NCBI RefSeq assembly: GCF_014195535.1
Contig: NZ_JACIBY010000008.1
Location: forward strand, 247,987 to 311,986
Direction: 5' to 3'
Origin: Runella defluvii
GTDB taxonomy: Bacteria > Bacteroidota > Bacteroidia > Cytophagales > Spirosomataceae
Length of the DNA: 64,000 nucleotides
Part shown: in pieces, positions 26,754 to 34,733 of the stretch
Numbering within the stretch: the stretch's first letter is position 1
Layout: the number at the start of each line of letters is the position of its first letter
Position numbers and translations under genes: made by a program
Notes under the pieces: model-generated
Database searches by the model: none
What the model was told of the DNA's origin: nothing
The model's input: only the letters and a program-made list of their open reading frames with translations

Positions 26754-27818
26754 ATGACAACTGACTTAAAATCGTACAAGTTGACCCAATACAGCCACGG
26801 AGCGGGCTGTGGCTGTAAAATATCCCCTAAAGTGCTGGATGTAATTTTAAGTCAACAGTCCACAGTTGGCAGTCCAAAGCTTTCCAGCGACAAGGCTCAA
26901 TCGCTCCTTGTCGGAAATGACTCTCGGGATGACGCTGCCGTGATGGATTTAGGAAATGGGGAAGCGATTATTAGTACCACCGATTTTTTTATGCCCATCG
27001 TTGATGACGCCTTTGATTTTGGTCGAATTGCTTCGGCGAATGCTATTTCGGATGTCTATGCCATGGGTGGAATGCCGCTTTTGGCCATTGCTATTTTGGG
27101 TTGGCCTATTGATAAACTCCCGCCTGAAGTGGCGGCGCAGGTAATAGAAGGAAGTCGGTCGATTTGTGCGGAAGCAGGTATTCCGTTGGCTGGCGGGCAT
27201 AGTATTGATAGCCCTGAGCCCATTTTTGGTTTGGCCGTGACGGGTAAAGTCGCCATTCCCAACCTCAAAAAGAACGATACCGCCACTGAGGGCTGCTTGT
27301 TGTATTTGACCAAAAAACTTGGCGTGGGTATTCTGACAACGGCGCAGAAAAAAGGGATTCTCAAGGACGAACACGCCGATATTGCACCTCAGCAAATGAT
27401 GCAACTCAACCAAATCGGGGCAGTATTGGGTACGTTACCCTACGTGACCGCCTTGACGGATGTAACGGGTTTTGGGTTGCTAGGGCATTTGATTGAAATG
27501 GCCGAAGGAAGTGGGCTGAGTGCTGAAATTGATTTTGAAAAAGTACCCAAATTGCCTTTTATAGAAGATTATTTGGCCCAAAAGTCGTTTCCAGGTGGGA
27601 CAGTTAGGAATTGGGATAGCTACGGTCATAAAATAGGGGAGGTGTCAGAATTGCAAAAGTTCATTTTGGCAGATCCTCAAACCAGTGGTGGATTGCTCAT
27701 TGCGGTAGAACCAGATGCCCAAGAGGAATTTGAGGCATTGATGGAAGAACGTGGCTTTGAACTACAAACCTTTGGAAAACTGGTAGAAAAACGTGAAAAA
27801 GTTGTTTATGTGAAATAA
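26754..27818 (+). CDS. selD: Selenide, water dikinase
   Basis: SelD makes selenophosphate from selenide and ATP for selenocysteine or 2-selenouridine synthesis. The 354-residue product begins [20 protein letters not shown]; the catalytic residues are Cys19 and Lys22 (GCGCK, equivalent to the E. coli Cys17/Lys20), encoded by a normal Cys codon rather than TGA. ATP- and metal-binding segments follow: [50 protein letters not shown] and [12 protein letters not shown] stretch of micro-repeat (26849-26880) encodes QQSTVGSP between the catalytic loop and the first conserved helix. No mnmH, selA or tRNA-Sec is nearby, so which selenium pathway it feeds is unknown. Confidence 0.95.
   Translation: MTTDLKSYKLTQYSHGAGCGCKISPKVLDVILSQQSTVGSPKLSSDKAQSLLVGNDSRDDAAVMDLGNGEAIISTTDFFMPIVDDAFDFGRIASANAISDVYAMGGMPLLAIAILGWPIDKLPPEVAAQVIEGSRSICAEAGIPLAGGHSIDSPEPIFGLAVTGKVAIPNLKKNDTATEGCLLYLTKKLGVGILTTAQKKGILKDEHADIAPQQMMQLNQIGAVLGTLPYVTALTDVTGFGLLGHLIEMAEGSGLSAEIDFEKVPKLPFIEDYLAQKSFPGGTVRNWDSYGHKIGEVSELQKFILADPQTSGGLLIAVEPDAQEEFEALMEERGFELQTFGKLVEKREKVVYVK
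26849..26880. repeat. Word-like micro-repeat inside selD
   Basis: GTCAACAGTCCACAGTTGGC and the next bases are made of CAGTC/CAGTTG words like those in nuoL and upstream of rsmI. In frame, it encodes a variable loop of SelD. Confidence 0.4.
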
Positions 27819-27933
27819 AACGCAAGGTTCTTTGTTGGGATTAGTAACTACCCAGTTGCAAAAAGGGGATGTGAGAGATGCGTCTAAATGATAAGTTTGT
27901 AAATTTGCCAAGAACATTAAATTTAAGCTGAAA

Positions 27934-28134
27934 ATGACAACCAAAGCAATAAGTGTTAACAAGCTGTCAACGTCAAGAAAAACAGCTAAGACTATAGATG
28001 ATGGTACTGTTGAAATGGGGGCTATTCAGGAGAGTATGAAGCCTTCTGATCTTTTCAGGGGAGTTTGGAGGAAAAATAAAAAAAGACTTTCGGCGAATGA
28101 AGTACGTAATGAGGCATGGCAAAGAAACAAGTAA
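27934..28134 (+). CDS. Putative antitoxin of a VapBC-like pair
   Basis: A 66-residue basic protein (MTTKAISVNKLSTSRKTAKT) directly upstream of a PIN-domain gene and overlapping it by 19 bp. The C-terminal part PSDLFRGVWRKNKKRLSANE looks like a toxin-binding tail. No DNA-binding fold could be recognised from sequence alone. The role is inferred from size, overlap and order, which match type II antitoxins. Local base composition is more AT-rich than the neighbours, consistent with mobility. Confidence 0.6.
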   Translation: MTTKAISVNKLSTSRKTAKTIDDGTVEMGAIQESMKPSDLFRGVWRKNKKRLSANEVRNEAWQRNK

Positions 28135-28532
28135 AAAATGTCATTATAGACACAAATATTATTTTTGAACTACTTGCGGAAAACCCTCTCTTTTTAGATG
28201 AAATAGATATTATTGGCCATGAATTTCTTTTTGTTTCTTCTGTAAGCGTTTTAGAAACTTATTACGGTATGCGCAAAAACGAAGAACGGCAAACAAAAGA
28301 ATTGTTTAAAAGTCTCAATCGTATCTACATTGATAAAGAAATAGGAAAAAAAGCGGAAGAAATTATGTTTCAATATCGAGGAAAGAGACCCCAACTGCCC
28401 GATTGTTTGATTGCGGCGACTTGCCTTGTATTCAATCTTGAACTTTATACTCTCAATCTGAAAGACTTCGATTATATCAAGGGGCTTAAACTTTATAAGC
28501 CTAAAAAGTATTTTCAACATTCCCCTTTTTGA
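28116..28532 (+). CDS. PIN-domain toxin (VapC-like endoribonuclease)
   Basis: A 138-residue PIN-domain protein. The acidic active-site residues are visible: Asp in VIIDTNIIFELL (about 12), Glu in SVSVLETYYGM (about 46), Asp in RPQLPDCLIAATC (about 93) and Asp in TLNLKDFDYIKG (about 115). The length is normal for VapC, which cleaves RNA such as tRNA or rRNA and is held inactive by its antitoxin. It starts at ATG 28116 inside the antitoxin's last codons. It is followed by a 14-bp palindrome and then rsmI. Likely an acquired module. Confidence 0.85.
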   Translation: MAKKQVKNVIIDTNIIFELLAENPLFLDEIDIIGHEFLFVSSVSVLETYYGMRKNEERQTKELFKSLNRIYIDKEIGKKAEEIMFQYRGKRPQLPDCLIAATCLVFNLELYTLNLKDFDYIKGLKLYKPKKYFQHSPF

Positions 28533-28549
28533 GACGTGTTATTGTTCTT

Positions 28550-28563
28550 GAGACCTAGGTCTC
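28550..28563. repeat. 14-bp perfect palindrome after the PIN-domain gene
   Basis: GAGACCTAGGTCTC is fully self-complementary. It could be a protein-binding site or a short RNA hairpin; no T run follows, so termination is unlikely. Confidence 0.5.
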
Positions 28564-28581
28564 GGAGCTACACATAGTCTT

Positions 28582-28609
28582 CCAACTGTAAACAATCAAC
28601 TGTGAATCC
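28582..28609. repeat. Micro-repeat covering the rsmI start
   Basis: CCAACTGTAAACAATCAACT followed by GTGAATCC belongs to the same word family as the nuoL and selD inserts. The GTG start codon of rsmI (28602) lies inside it. Confidence 0.45.
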
Positions 28610-29273
28610 GAAATTATATCTTGTACCTACGCCCATTGGCAACCTAGAAGACATTACCCTACGCGCCATTAATGTCCTCAAAAGCGTGGATGTGGTATTG
28701 GCAGAAGACACCCGTACATCTGGAAATCTGCTCAAACACCTCGGGATTTCAAAACCCATGCAGAGCTACCATATTCATAACGAACACCAAACTGTTCAAA
28801 AAATCATCGCTCGAATCTTGAAAGGAGAAAGCATGGCCTTGGTGTCGGATGCGGGAACGCCTGCGGTATCAGATCCAGGGTTTTTGTTGGTACGCGAATG
28901 CCTCAAAAACGGCATTGAAATTGAGTGTCTCCCTGGCCCGACGGCTTTTGTACCTGCCTTGGTCAATTCGGGACTGCCTTCTGACCGATTTACGTTTGAG
29001 GGTTTTTTACCCCACAAAAAAGGCCGACAAACGCGCTTGACCGAACTCAAAGAAGAAGAACGAACGATGATTTTCTACGAATCACCGCATCGCCTTTTGA
29101 AATCGTTGGAACAATTTGCGGAGTATTTTGGGGGCGACCGTCAGGCGTCGGTTTCGAGAGAATTGACAAAAATGTTTGAAGAAACCGTTCGAGGAACATT
29201 AACCGAAATTATTGCTTACTTTACCGAAAAAACAATCAAAGGTGAAATCGTTATTGTCGTATCAGGGAAATAG
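28602..29273 (+). CDS. rsmI: 16S rRNA (cytidine(1402)-2'-O)-methyltransferase RsmI
   Basis: RsmI adds a 2'-O-methyl group to C1402 in the decoding centre of 16S rRNA using S-adenosylmethionine. The 223-residue product has the tetrapyrrole-methylase fold: MNPKLYLVPTPIGNLEDITL, DVVLAEDTRTSGNLLKHLGI, SMALVSDAGTPAVSDPGFLL (SAM site, about 75-95), LPGPTAFVPALVNSGLP, FYESPHRL and SRELTKMFEETVRG. It is a little shorter than E. coli RsmI but complete at both ends. The start codon is GTG, inside a micro-repeat; conserved sequence starts immediately after it. Confidence 0.95.
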   Translation: MNPKLYLVPTPIGNLEDITLRAINVLKSVDVVLAEDTRTSGNLLKHLGISKPMQSYHIHNEHQTVQKIIARILKGESMALVSDAGTPAVSDPGFLLVRECLKNGIEIECLPGPTAFVPALVNSGLPSDRFTFEGFLPHKKGRQTRLTELKEEERTMIFYESPHRLLKSLEQFAEYFGGDRQASVSRELTKMFEETVRGTLTEIIAYFTEKTIKGEIVIVVSGK

Positions 29274-29400
29274 GAGTTTCCAGTTTCCTGTTTCCAGTTT
29301 GGGGTTTGCTGTTTCGGAGTTACTATTTCTGTCATATCGACGAAGGAGGTATCTAACTCCATCCGTTTTTTCACTGTTCGCTGTTTGCTGCCTGCTGACC
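29274..29400. repeat. Composite of intergenic repeat families at the start of the DUF4105 gene
   Basis: Three kinds of repeat lie end to end: TTTCC-words (TTTCCAGTTTCCTGTTTCC, about 29278-29298), a segment like the GTCATTTCGACGAAGGAG family (GTCATATCGACGAAGGAGG, about 29333-29351), and CTG-words (CACTGTTCGCTGTTTGCTGC, about 29372-29391). The last encodes the hydrophobic core of the signal peptide of the next gene. Confidence 0.5.
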
Positions 29401-30552
29401 GCTTCAACCCTCTCCGCTCAAACCCTTACCAAAGAGGCCAAAATCAGCTTGGTGACCATTGCTCCTGGAAACAGCGTATTTGAGGGAAGTGGTTTTGGAC
29501 ACAGTTCCTTGTGGGTTTCGGACCCAGCCAATGGTATCAACAAAAATTACAATTACGGTACCTTCACTTTTCAAACGGGCAACTTTTTACTGAAGTTTGT
29601 GCAAGGGACGTTGCCGTACACCATTTCGGTAATTCCGATGGAATACGTAGTGCCGCATTACGAAGCTGAGCGACGGGACATGACCGAACAAGTGCTGAAC
29701 CTTTCGCAAATGCAAAAACAGCGTCTGTACGACTTTCTCGAAAATAATGCCTTACCCCAAAACCGCGAATACCAATACCGTTTCTTTTTTGACAACTGTT
29801 CTACTCGTTTGCGGGATGCACTCACGGCGGCTTGTGGCGATAGTTTGGTGTATTATAACAAGCCTATCGAAGGAGAGGCCAAAAGTTTTCGGGAATGGAT
29901 GAACGACTATTTGGTGGAAAAACCTTGGGAGCGATTTTTGATGAATTTGGCCTTAGGACTTCCTTCGGATGATGTCGCTACGCCAATGCAAGAAATGTAT
30001 TTGCCGTACAATTTGATGCACCATTTTGACAAAGCCAAAGTCGGAGGTAAGCCGCTCGTAAGTGCAACGCAGCCTTTGGTAGTGACCAACTTCTCGCACA
30101 TGGCACAACGGTCGCAACCGTGGTATCTTAGTCCGCTATTTTTGTTGATTTTGTTAGTGTTAGGCACCATTTGGCATACCCGCCGACAGCAACAACAGGT
30201 AAAAATCGGCTATACCTTTGATAAAATACTCTTCACGGTTGTTGGACTCATGGGATGGGTTTTGTTTGGACTAGCCACCGCCACCAACCACGGTGTCACG
30301 GCTTGGAATCCGCACATTCTCTGGATGTTACCGCTTCATTTACCTTTGGCTTTTTTCTTTGCTAGCGTTCAACAAGGGGGCTGGGTGCTAAAATACCTAC
30401 AAATTACTTTTGGGCTGGTGGGGCTTTATTTACTCATCGTAGCAGTGGGGAGCGTCATCAAAGGCTCATTTGTCGGGATGCCTGTAGAGGCATGGTTACT
30501 CATTTTCTGCCTTGTGCATCGGTTGTTCTTTTTACTTAAAACAAAGCGTTAA
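29299..30552 (+). CDS. DUF4105 membrane protein, Lnb-like lipoprotein N-acyltransferase candidate
   Basis: The protein has a signal peptide (VFSLFAVCCLLTASTLSAQ), a periplasmic DUF4105 domain and four or five C-terminal membrane helices (from WYLSPLFLLILLVLGTIW). Probable catalytic residues are His in GSGFGHSSLWV and Cys in FFFDNCSTRLRDAL, a Cys-His arrangement. DUF4105 proteins with this layout were recently described as Lnb, which N-acylates lipoproteins in Bacteroidota lacking Lnt; that assignment is from memory and similarity only. There is no in-frame ATG before the signal core. Options are TTG 29299 (used here), GTG 29242 or TTG 29212, the last two inside rsmI. Confidence 0.75.
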   Translation: MGFAVSELLFLSYRRRRYLTPSVFSLFAVCCLLTASTLSAQTLTKEAKISLVTIAPGNSVFEGSGFGHSSLWVSDPANGINKNYNYGTFTFQTGNFLLKFVQGTLPYTISVIPMEYVVPHYEAERRDMTEQVLNLSQMQKQRLYDFLENNALPQNREYQYRFFFDNCSTRLRDALTAACGDSLVYYNKPIEGEAKSFREWMNDYLVEKPWERFLMNLALGLPSDDVATPMQEMYLPYNLMHHFDKAKVGGKPLVSATQPLVVTNFSHMAQRSQPWYLSPLFLLILLVLGTIWHTRRQQQQVKIGYTFDKILFTVVGLMGWVLFGLATATNHGVTAWNPHILWMLPLHLPLAFFFASVQQGGWVLKYLQITFGLVGLYLLIVAVGSVIKGSFVGMPVEAWLLIFCLVHRLFFLLKTKR

Positions 30553-30563
30553 AATCATTGTAC

Positions 30564-31412
30564 ATGAATCTCGAAAACATCACGTTACAAACCATAGAAA
30601 TTGTCCGCCAAGCGGGAGGATTTATCAAACAAGAAGCGGCCAAATTTGACCGCTCACAAACCGAATACAAAGCTGCTAACAACCTCGTTTCGTACGTTGA
30701 CAAAGAAACCGAAAAAATGTTGGTTGCAGGTTTGCGCCAAATTTTACCAGAAGCAGGTTTCATTACGGAAGAAGGTACGGCGGGCGAAGAATCAAACCTG
30801 AATGAGTTGTATTGGGTCATTGACCCTTTGGACGGAACTGCCAATTTTATCCACGGCCTACCTGTTTATTGCGTAAGTGTGGGGCTGGTTCAAAATAGCA
30901 TTCCAATCGCTGGTGTGATTTATCATTTAGGGACAGAAGAGCTTTTTTATGGCTGGCAAGGCGGTGGTGCGTGGAGTTTGAGCCTTCGGTATATGTTGGG
31001 TGGATTACCGTTGGACGAATCATTTTTACAAAATGCCAATCGCCTGAAAGTGTCGGCGGCGTCAACGCTTGGAGATAGCCTTTTAGCGACAGGTTTCCCT
31101 TATTATAAATTTGAAAAGCAAGACCGTTACCTCAAAATTTTGGAAACACTCATGCAGCGCTGCCACGGTTTGCGACGCATGGGAGCTGCTGCCATCGACT
31201 TGGCGTATGTGGCGGCGGGTCGTTTTGAGGCTTTTTATGAATATAATCTCAATTCGTGGGATATGGCGGCGGGAGCACTCCTTATTTTAGAAGCAGGTGG
31301 GCAAATTACCGACTTTTCAGGTGGCCAGAATTGGTTGTTTGGAGGTGACGTAATTGCGGGCTGCGCTGCCCAAACCGAATTACTTGAGGTGATTCAAGAA
31401 CATTGGGGATAA
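30564..31412 (+). CDS. Inositol monophosphatase family protein
   Basis: A 282-residue Mg2+-dependent phosphatase. Metal-binding motifs are complete: ITEEGT (Glu, about 72), WVIDPLDGTANFIHGLP (about 90-106) and WDMAAGALLILEAGG (about 230). The fold is shared by inositol-1-phosphatase, histidinol phosphatase and CysQ-like enzymes, so the substrate is uncertain. The ATG at 30564 lies 11 bp after the DUF4105 gene, suggesting co-transcription. An upstream TTG at 30558 in frame is a less likely start. Confidence 0.92.
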   Translation: MNLENITLQTIEIVRQAGGFIKQEAAKFDRSQTEYKAANNLVSYVDKETEKMLVAGLRQILPEAGFITEEGTAGEESNLNELYWVIDPLDGTANFIHGLPVYCVSVGLVQNSIPIAGVIYHLGTEELFYGWQGGGAWSLSLRYMLGGLPLDESFLQNANRLKVSAASTLGDSLLATGFPYYKFEKQDRYLKILETLMQRCHGLRRMGAAAIDLAYVAAGRFEAFYEYNLNSWDMAAGALLILEAGGQITDFSGGQNWLFGGDVIAGCAAQTELLEVIQEHWG

Positions 31413-31451
31413 TTCCTGAACGGCGTGTTAGCTAAGTTTGTTAAAAGTTTT

Positions 31452-31540
31452 ACCCGCTGATTAGCGCAGATTGAGAAGCGCAAATAACCGCAGATGTAAT
31501 TTCTTTTTCAGCGAACATCTGCGTTTGTATTAATCTGCGG
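31452..31540. repeat. Nested inverted repeat of the CTGCG type
   Basis: Inner stem CGCAGATGT (31489-31497) with ACATCTGCG (31515-31523); outer stem CGCAGATT (31465-31472) with AATCTGCG (31532-31539). The same words build the duplicated element at 48.8-49.0 kb. It lies downstream of the inositol-phosphatase gene, may act as a terminator, and belongs to a dispersed intergenic family. Confidence 0.65.
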
Positions 31541-31608
31541 ACTTCTGTAGGCGAAATAATGAAATTATTTGCTTAACAATGTGTTGAATTACAGGTAATT
31601 GTTGTTTA

Positions 31609-31660
31609 AAAAAGGCTTTCATGGGTAACTCACAAACGTTGCCAACATGAAAGCCTTTTT
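31609..31660 (+). promoter_or_regulatory. Start-codon hairpin before the esterase-SMP-30 gene
   Basis: AAAAAGGCTTTCAT (31609-31622) is perfectly complementary to ATGAAAGCCTTTTT (31647-31660) around a 24-base loop. The right arm contains the gene's start codon and its first codons, so the mRNA start would be buried in a 14-bp stem. Confidence 0.6.
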
Positions 31661-33398
31661 GATAGTTAGTCTCTTTCTCGTAAGCTTTTCGCTTTACTCC
31701 CAAGTGCCTGAAGAGTATCCCGTTCATCCCGATGCAAAAGTCAAAGAGGGAGTGCCGAAAGGGGAAATTCTTAAATTTACGTTCGAAAATTCAAAATTCT
31801 TCCCAGGTACTTGGCGGGAGTATTGGGTGTATGTTCCTGCCCAATACACGCCTTCGCAACCTGCTTGTCTGTATGTCAACCAAGATGGGATTCAGTGGCA
31901 GGCGCCTACGGTTTTTGATAACCTTATTCACCAAAAAGCAATGCCTGTTACCATTGGGGTGTTTGTGATGCACGGGCGCGTCAAAGCCGAACAGCCAGAG
32001 AAAGCCTTAGATCGTTTTAATCGTAGTTTTGAATACGACGGCCTCGGCGATACCTACGCTCGTTTTTTACTGGAAGAACTTCTGCCCGAGGTAGAAACTA
32101 AAAAAACGTCGGATGGAAGAGCTATTCGACTGTCGAAAAACGGCAATGACCGCGCCATCGGTGGGTCGAGTAGTGGAGCCGTGTGTGCGTTTACGGCGGC
32201 ATGGGAACGCCCCGATGCCTTCAGTCGGGTTTTTAGCGCAATTGGTACGTATGTGGGCTTGCGTGGAGCCGACCGTTATGCGACGCTGGTTCGAAAATAC
32301 GAACCCAAACCGTTACGCATCTTTTTGCAAGACGGCACCAACGATTTGAATATCTACGCGGGTGATTGGTGGATGGCCAATCAGACGATGGAGCGGGCAT
32401 TGATTTTTTCGGGTTATGAAGTGCAGCACGTGTGGGGCGAAGGAGCGCACAATGGCAAGCATGGTACGGCTATTTTTGCGGATGCCATGCGTTTTTTATG
32501 GAAAGGCTGGCCTCAAAAGCCCAACATTGGTTCAACCAAGAACCCCATGCTCAACGATATTTTACTACCCAATGAAGACTGGCAATTGGTAGGCGAAGGT
32601 TATAAATTTGCCGAAGGCCCCGCCGTGAATGCCAAAGGTGAGGTGTTTTTTGCGGATGGCGATGCCGCCACGTTTTGGAAAGTGGGTACTAACAACCAAG
32701 TGGGGGTATTTGCCAAAAATACGGGAAACTCTTACGGGTTAGCTTTCAGTCCCGACGGGAAGATGTATTCTTCTACCCTAACAACCAAAGTAATCAATGC
32801 GTACGATGCGGGGGGAAAACGTACAAAAATCACCGAAGGGTTTGCAGGAAATGATTTGGTAGTAGCCAGCAACGGAAATATTTACGTCACAAGCCCGTCG
32901 TCTGACCCAAAAGTGCCAAGTAAAGTGTGGTTGGTGCGTCCAAATGGGCAAAAATTGGTGGTGGACGAGGGACTAAAATTTCCGAATGGAATTACCCTAT
33001 CGCCCGACCAAACGCTGCTGTATGTGTCTGATACGCGTTCTCATTGGGTATATAGCTATTCGATTTTATCGGATGGTACGTTGGCCAACAAACAAAAATA
33101 CTACTGGTTACACGCGCCCGACACCGCCGATGACGCAGGGGCAGATGGGATGAAAACCGACCGAGATGGCCGCCTATACGTGGCGACCCGTTTGGGTATT
33201 CAAGTGTGCGACCAAGCGGGGCGGGTGAATGCCATCATTCCGACTCCCAACGGCGACGTGTCTAATCTTTGTTTTGGGGGCGAAAATTTCGATGTCTTGT
33301 ACGCTACTTGTGGCGATAAAGTGTATAAACGCAAAGTGAAAGTAAAAGGGGCGACAGCTTGGGGAACACCAAACAAACCCGCCCCGCCGAGGCTTTAA
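31647..33398 (+). CDS. Exported fusion of an esterase-like alpha/beta hydrolase and an SMP-30/gluconolactonase beta-propeller
   Basis: A 583-residue protein with signal peptide (MKAFLIVSLFLVSFSLYSQ). Residues about 30-290 form an enterochelin-esterase-like alpha/beta hydrolase with the nucleophile in AIGGSSSGAVCAF (about 178), an acid in LQDGTNDLNIY and the His in WGEGAHNGKHG. Residues about 310-575 are a six-bladed SMP-30/lactonase propeller (YKFAEGPAVNAKGEVFFADG, GLAFSPDGKMYSS, FPNGITLSPDQTLLYVSDT, ADGMKTDRDGRLYVAT). The pair could open a lactone and cleave an ester of the same sugar-acid substrate, but this is inference. It is flanked by repeats; its start codon is in a hairpin. Confidence 0.85.
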   Translation: MKAFLIVSLFLVSFSLYSQVPEEYPVHPDAKVKEGVPKGEILKFTFENSKFFPGTWREYWVYVPAQYTPSQPACLYVNQDGIQWQAPTVFDNLIHQKAMPVTIGVFVMHGRVKAEQPEKALDRFNRSFEYDGLGDTYARFLLEELLPEVETKKTSDGRAIRLSKNGNDRAIGGSSSGAVCAFTAAWERPDAFSRVFSAIGTYVGLRGADRYATLVRKYEPKPLRIFLQDGTNDLNIYAGDWWMANQTMERALIFSGYEVQHVWGEGAHNGKHGTAIFADAMRFLWKGWPQKPNIGSTKNPMLNDILLPNEDWQLVGEGYKFAEGPAVNAKGEVFFADGDAATFWKVGTNNQVGVFAKNTGNSYGLAFSPDGKMYSSTLTTKVINAYDAGGKRTKITEGFAGNDLVVASNGNIYVTSPSSDPKVPSKVWLVRPNGQKLVVDEGLKFPNGITLSPDQTLLYVSDTRSHWVYSYSILSDGTLANKQKYYWLHAPDTADDAGADGMKTDRDGRLYVATRLGIQVCDQAGRVNAIIPTPNGDVSNLCFGGENFDVLYATCGDKVYKRKVKVKGATAWGTPNKPAPPRL

Positions 33399-33400
33399 TC

Positions 33401-34732
33401 CTAATTACACGGATTTACCTTGATTTCAGCCGTAAAAACAGTTGTGTTTTCGGCCGTGAAGCCTGGCTCTAACGTAATCGCCTGGCCTGCTCGATAAATG
33501 ACATTGGTCGCATTCCCACTGATTTTATTGGTGGCTTTTACCGTTTTGGTGGCTTTCTTGGTGGTGGTTCCTGCGGGGATGTTGTCGATGGGACTTGCCA
33601 TTACGATGGCATCGGGGCAGGGTGTGTATTGAATATTCCACGAAACCAAGTATTGATGGGTGGTTGGGTGAGTGTCAGATTTAGATAAGGTCGTTTTATC
33701 AATCACTTTTGCCACCAAGGTGTTGCTGCCAGAGACGAGGCTACTGGTGTTTAAAAGATAGGTGTCGCTATTGGTTACCAACGAATTGCCGTTGAGCGTC
33801 CACGTGATTTCGAGCGTATTTGGGACTGGTTTTAAAGTAGATAGTGCAAAGTTAAGGTTGGAATTGGCCGTAAGGGTGGCACTGTTAGCGGGGCTGAAAC
33901 CCGTAATGGGACTAGCCAAGTTGTGGATTTGCTCAACGATGGACTCTCGACACACGGAGCAAAAATTGACGCCCAAAAAGCGCATTTTGCAGTTTTGGTG
34001 GGGGCGATACCAAAGGGCTTGGTTTCCGCTTGTACCATGTTGAAAAACGCCTACGCTGTTAAGCCCGTACCAGTTTTTCCATTTAACCAAACTAGGGTTG
34101 GCTTGTTGGGTCATGTTGGCCGATTCGCGGGCGTAAACATCTCCAGCCCAATATTCGTCAGAAAGAGCTGAAAAAGAGTGGCCTAGCTCATGTACTGCAA
34201 TTTCAAAAGCACTAGCGTTGATGGAAGTAGTGGCATAAGCGCCTCCCGAACCGCCGTATTCGGTGGAGTTGACAATGATTAAAACTTGGTCGTAATCAGG
34301 AAAATTACTGGCCAATACCGAAGAAATAGCGGCGTATTTGGTCGGAACTAAAAGTCGGTGAATGTTGCCATAGTCAAAAGTTGAACCAAAATAATTGTCT
34401 GGGTTTGAAGCAGGAATGACGGGTTCATTCACATCGGTGGCCGTCGCAGGGTGTTTGGCACCCGATTGATTGGAAGGCACCTTGACAATATCGACGTTGA
34501 AGTAGTTTTTGTATTCTTTAAACGGAGTAACTGAGAATAAGTAATTGGTGATGTTTTGGGCATCGGTTTTAAATTGGTCTTGTTGCGCTGCGGTATATCC
34601 GTCGCCCAATACGACGATATTTATCAACTTATTTCTGTCGCCGTTGTTAAGCAGAGATTCTGTCGGAAAAGTTTGGGCAAACGAGAGACTAGCACTTACC
34701 AGCCACCCAAATAGGAGTATATATTTTTTCAT
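33401..34732 (-). CDS. M64 family metallopeptidase (IgA-peptidase-like), secreted
   Basis: A 443-residue exported protease (signal MKKYILLFGWLVSASLSFAQ). The catalytic domain has INIVVLGDGYTAAQQDQF (about 38-55), a zinc site HELGHSFSALSDEYW (about 183-197) typical of family M64, and CSVCRE near its end. A small Ig-like domain follows (about 280-375). The C-terminal ~50 residues (AGQAITLEPGFTAENTTVFT, then AEIKVNPCN) match the '3-coathanger stack' repeat often found on secreted Bacteroidota proteins. It stands 1 bp after the small upstream gene, so the two are one operon. Convergent with the esterase-SMP-30 gene. Confidence 0.88.
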   Translation of the reverse strand: MKKYILLFGWLVSASLSFAQTFPTESLLNNGDRNKLINIVVLGDGYTAAQQDQFKTDAQNITNYLFSVTPFKEYKNYFNVDIVKVPSNQSGAKHPATATDVNEPVIPASNPDNYFGSTFDYGNIHRLLVPTKYAAISSVLASNFPDYDQVLIIVNSTEYGGSGGAYATTSINASAFEIAVHELGHSFSALSDEYWAGDVYARESANMTQQANPSLVKWKNWYGLNSVGVFQHGTSGNQALWYRPHQNCKMRFLGVNFCSVCRESIVEQIHNLASPITGFSPANSATLTANSNLNFALSTLKPVPNTLEITWTLNGNSLVTNSDTYLLNTSSLVSGSNTLVAKVIDKTTLSKSDTHPTTHQYLVSWNIQYTPCPDAIVMASPIDNIPAGTTTKKATKTVKATNKISGNATNVIYRAGQAITLEPGFTAENTTVFTAEIKVNPCN

Positions 34733-34733
34733 T

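Noticed and set aside
26808..26822. Possible selenocysteine codon in selD
   Set aside because: The catalytic position is encoded by a normal Cys codon in GCGCK; no in-frame TGA is present.
27819..28550. Possible insertion sequence around the VapBC pair
   Set aside because: No transposase, terminal inverted repeats or target duplication could be found; only base composition differs.
29344..29350. A strong Shine-Dalgarno-like AAGGAGG before the DUF4105 gene
   Set aside because: It is part of a GTCATATCGACGAAGGAGG repeat and no start codon in the right frame follows at usable distance.
34400..34732. Possible Sec-to-Tat or T9SS signal on the M64 peptidase
   Set aside because: The N-terminus is an ordinary Sec signal without twin arginines, and the C-terminus fits the 3-coathanger stack repeat better than a standard T9SS sorting domain.
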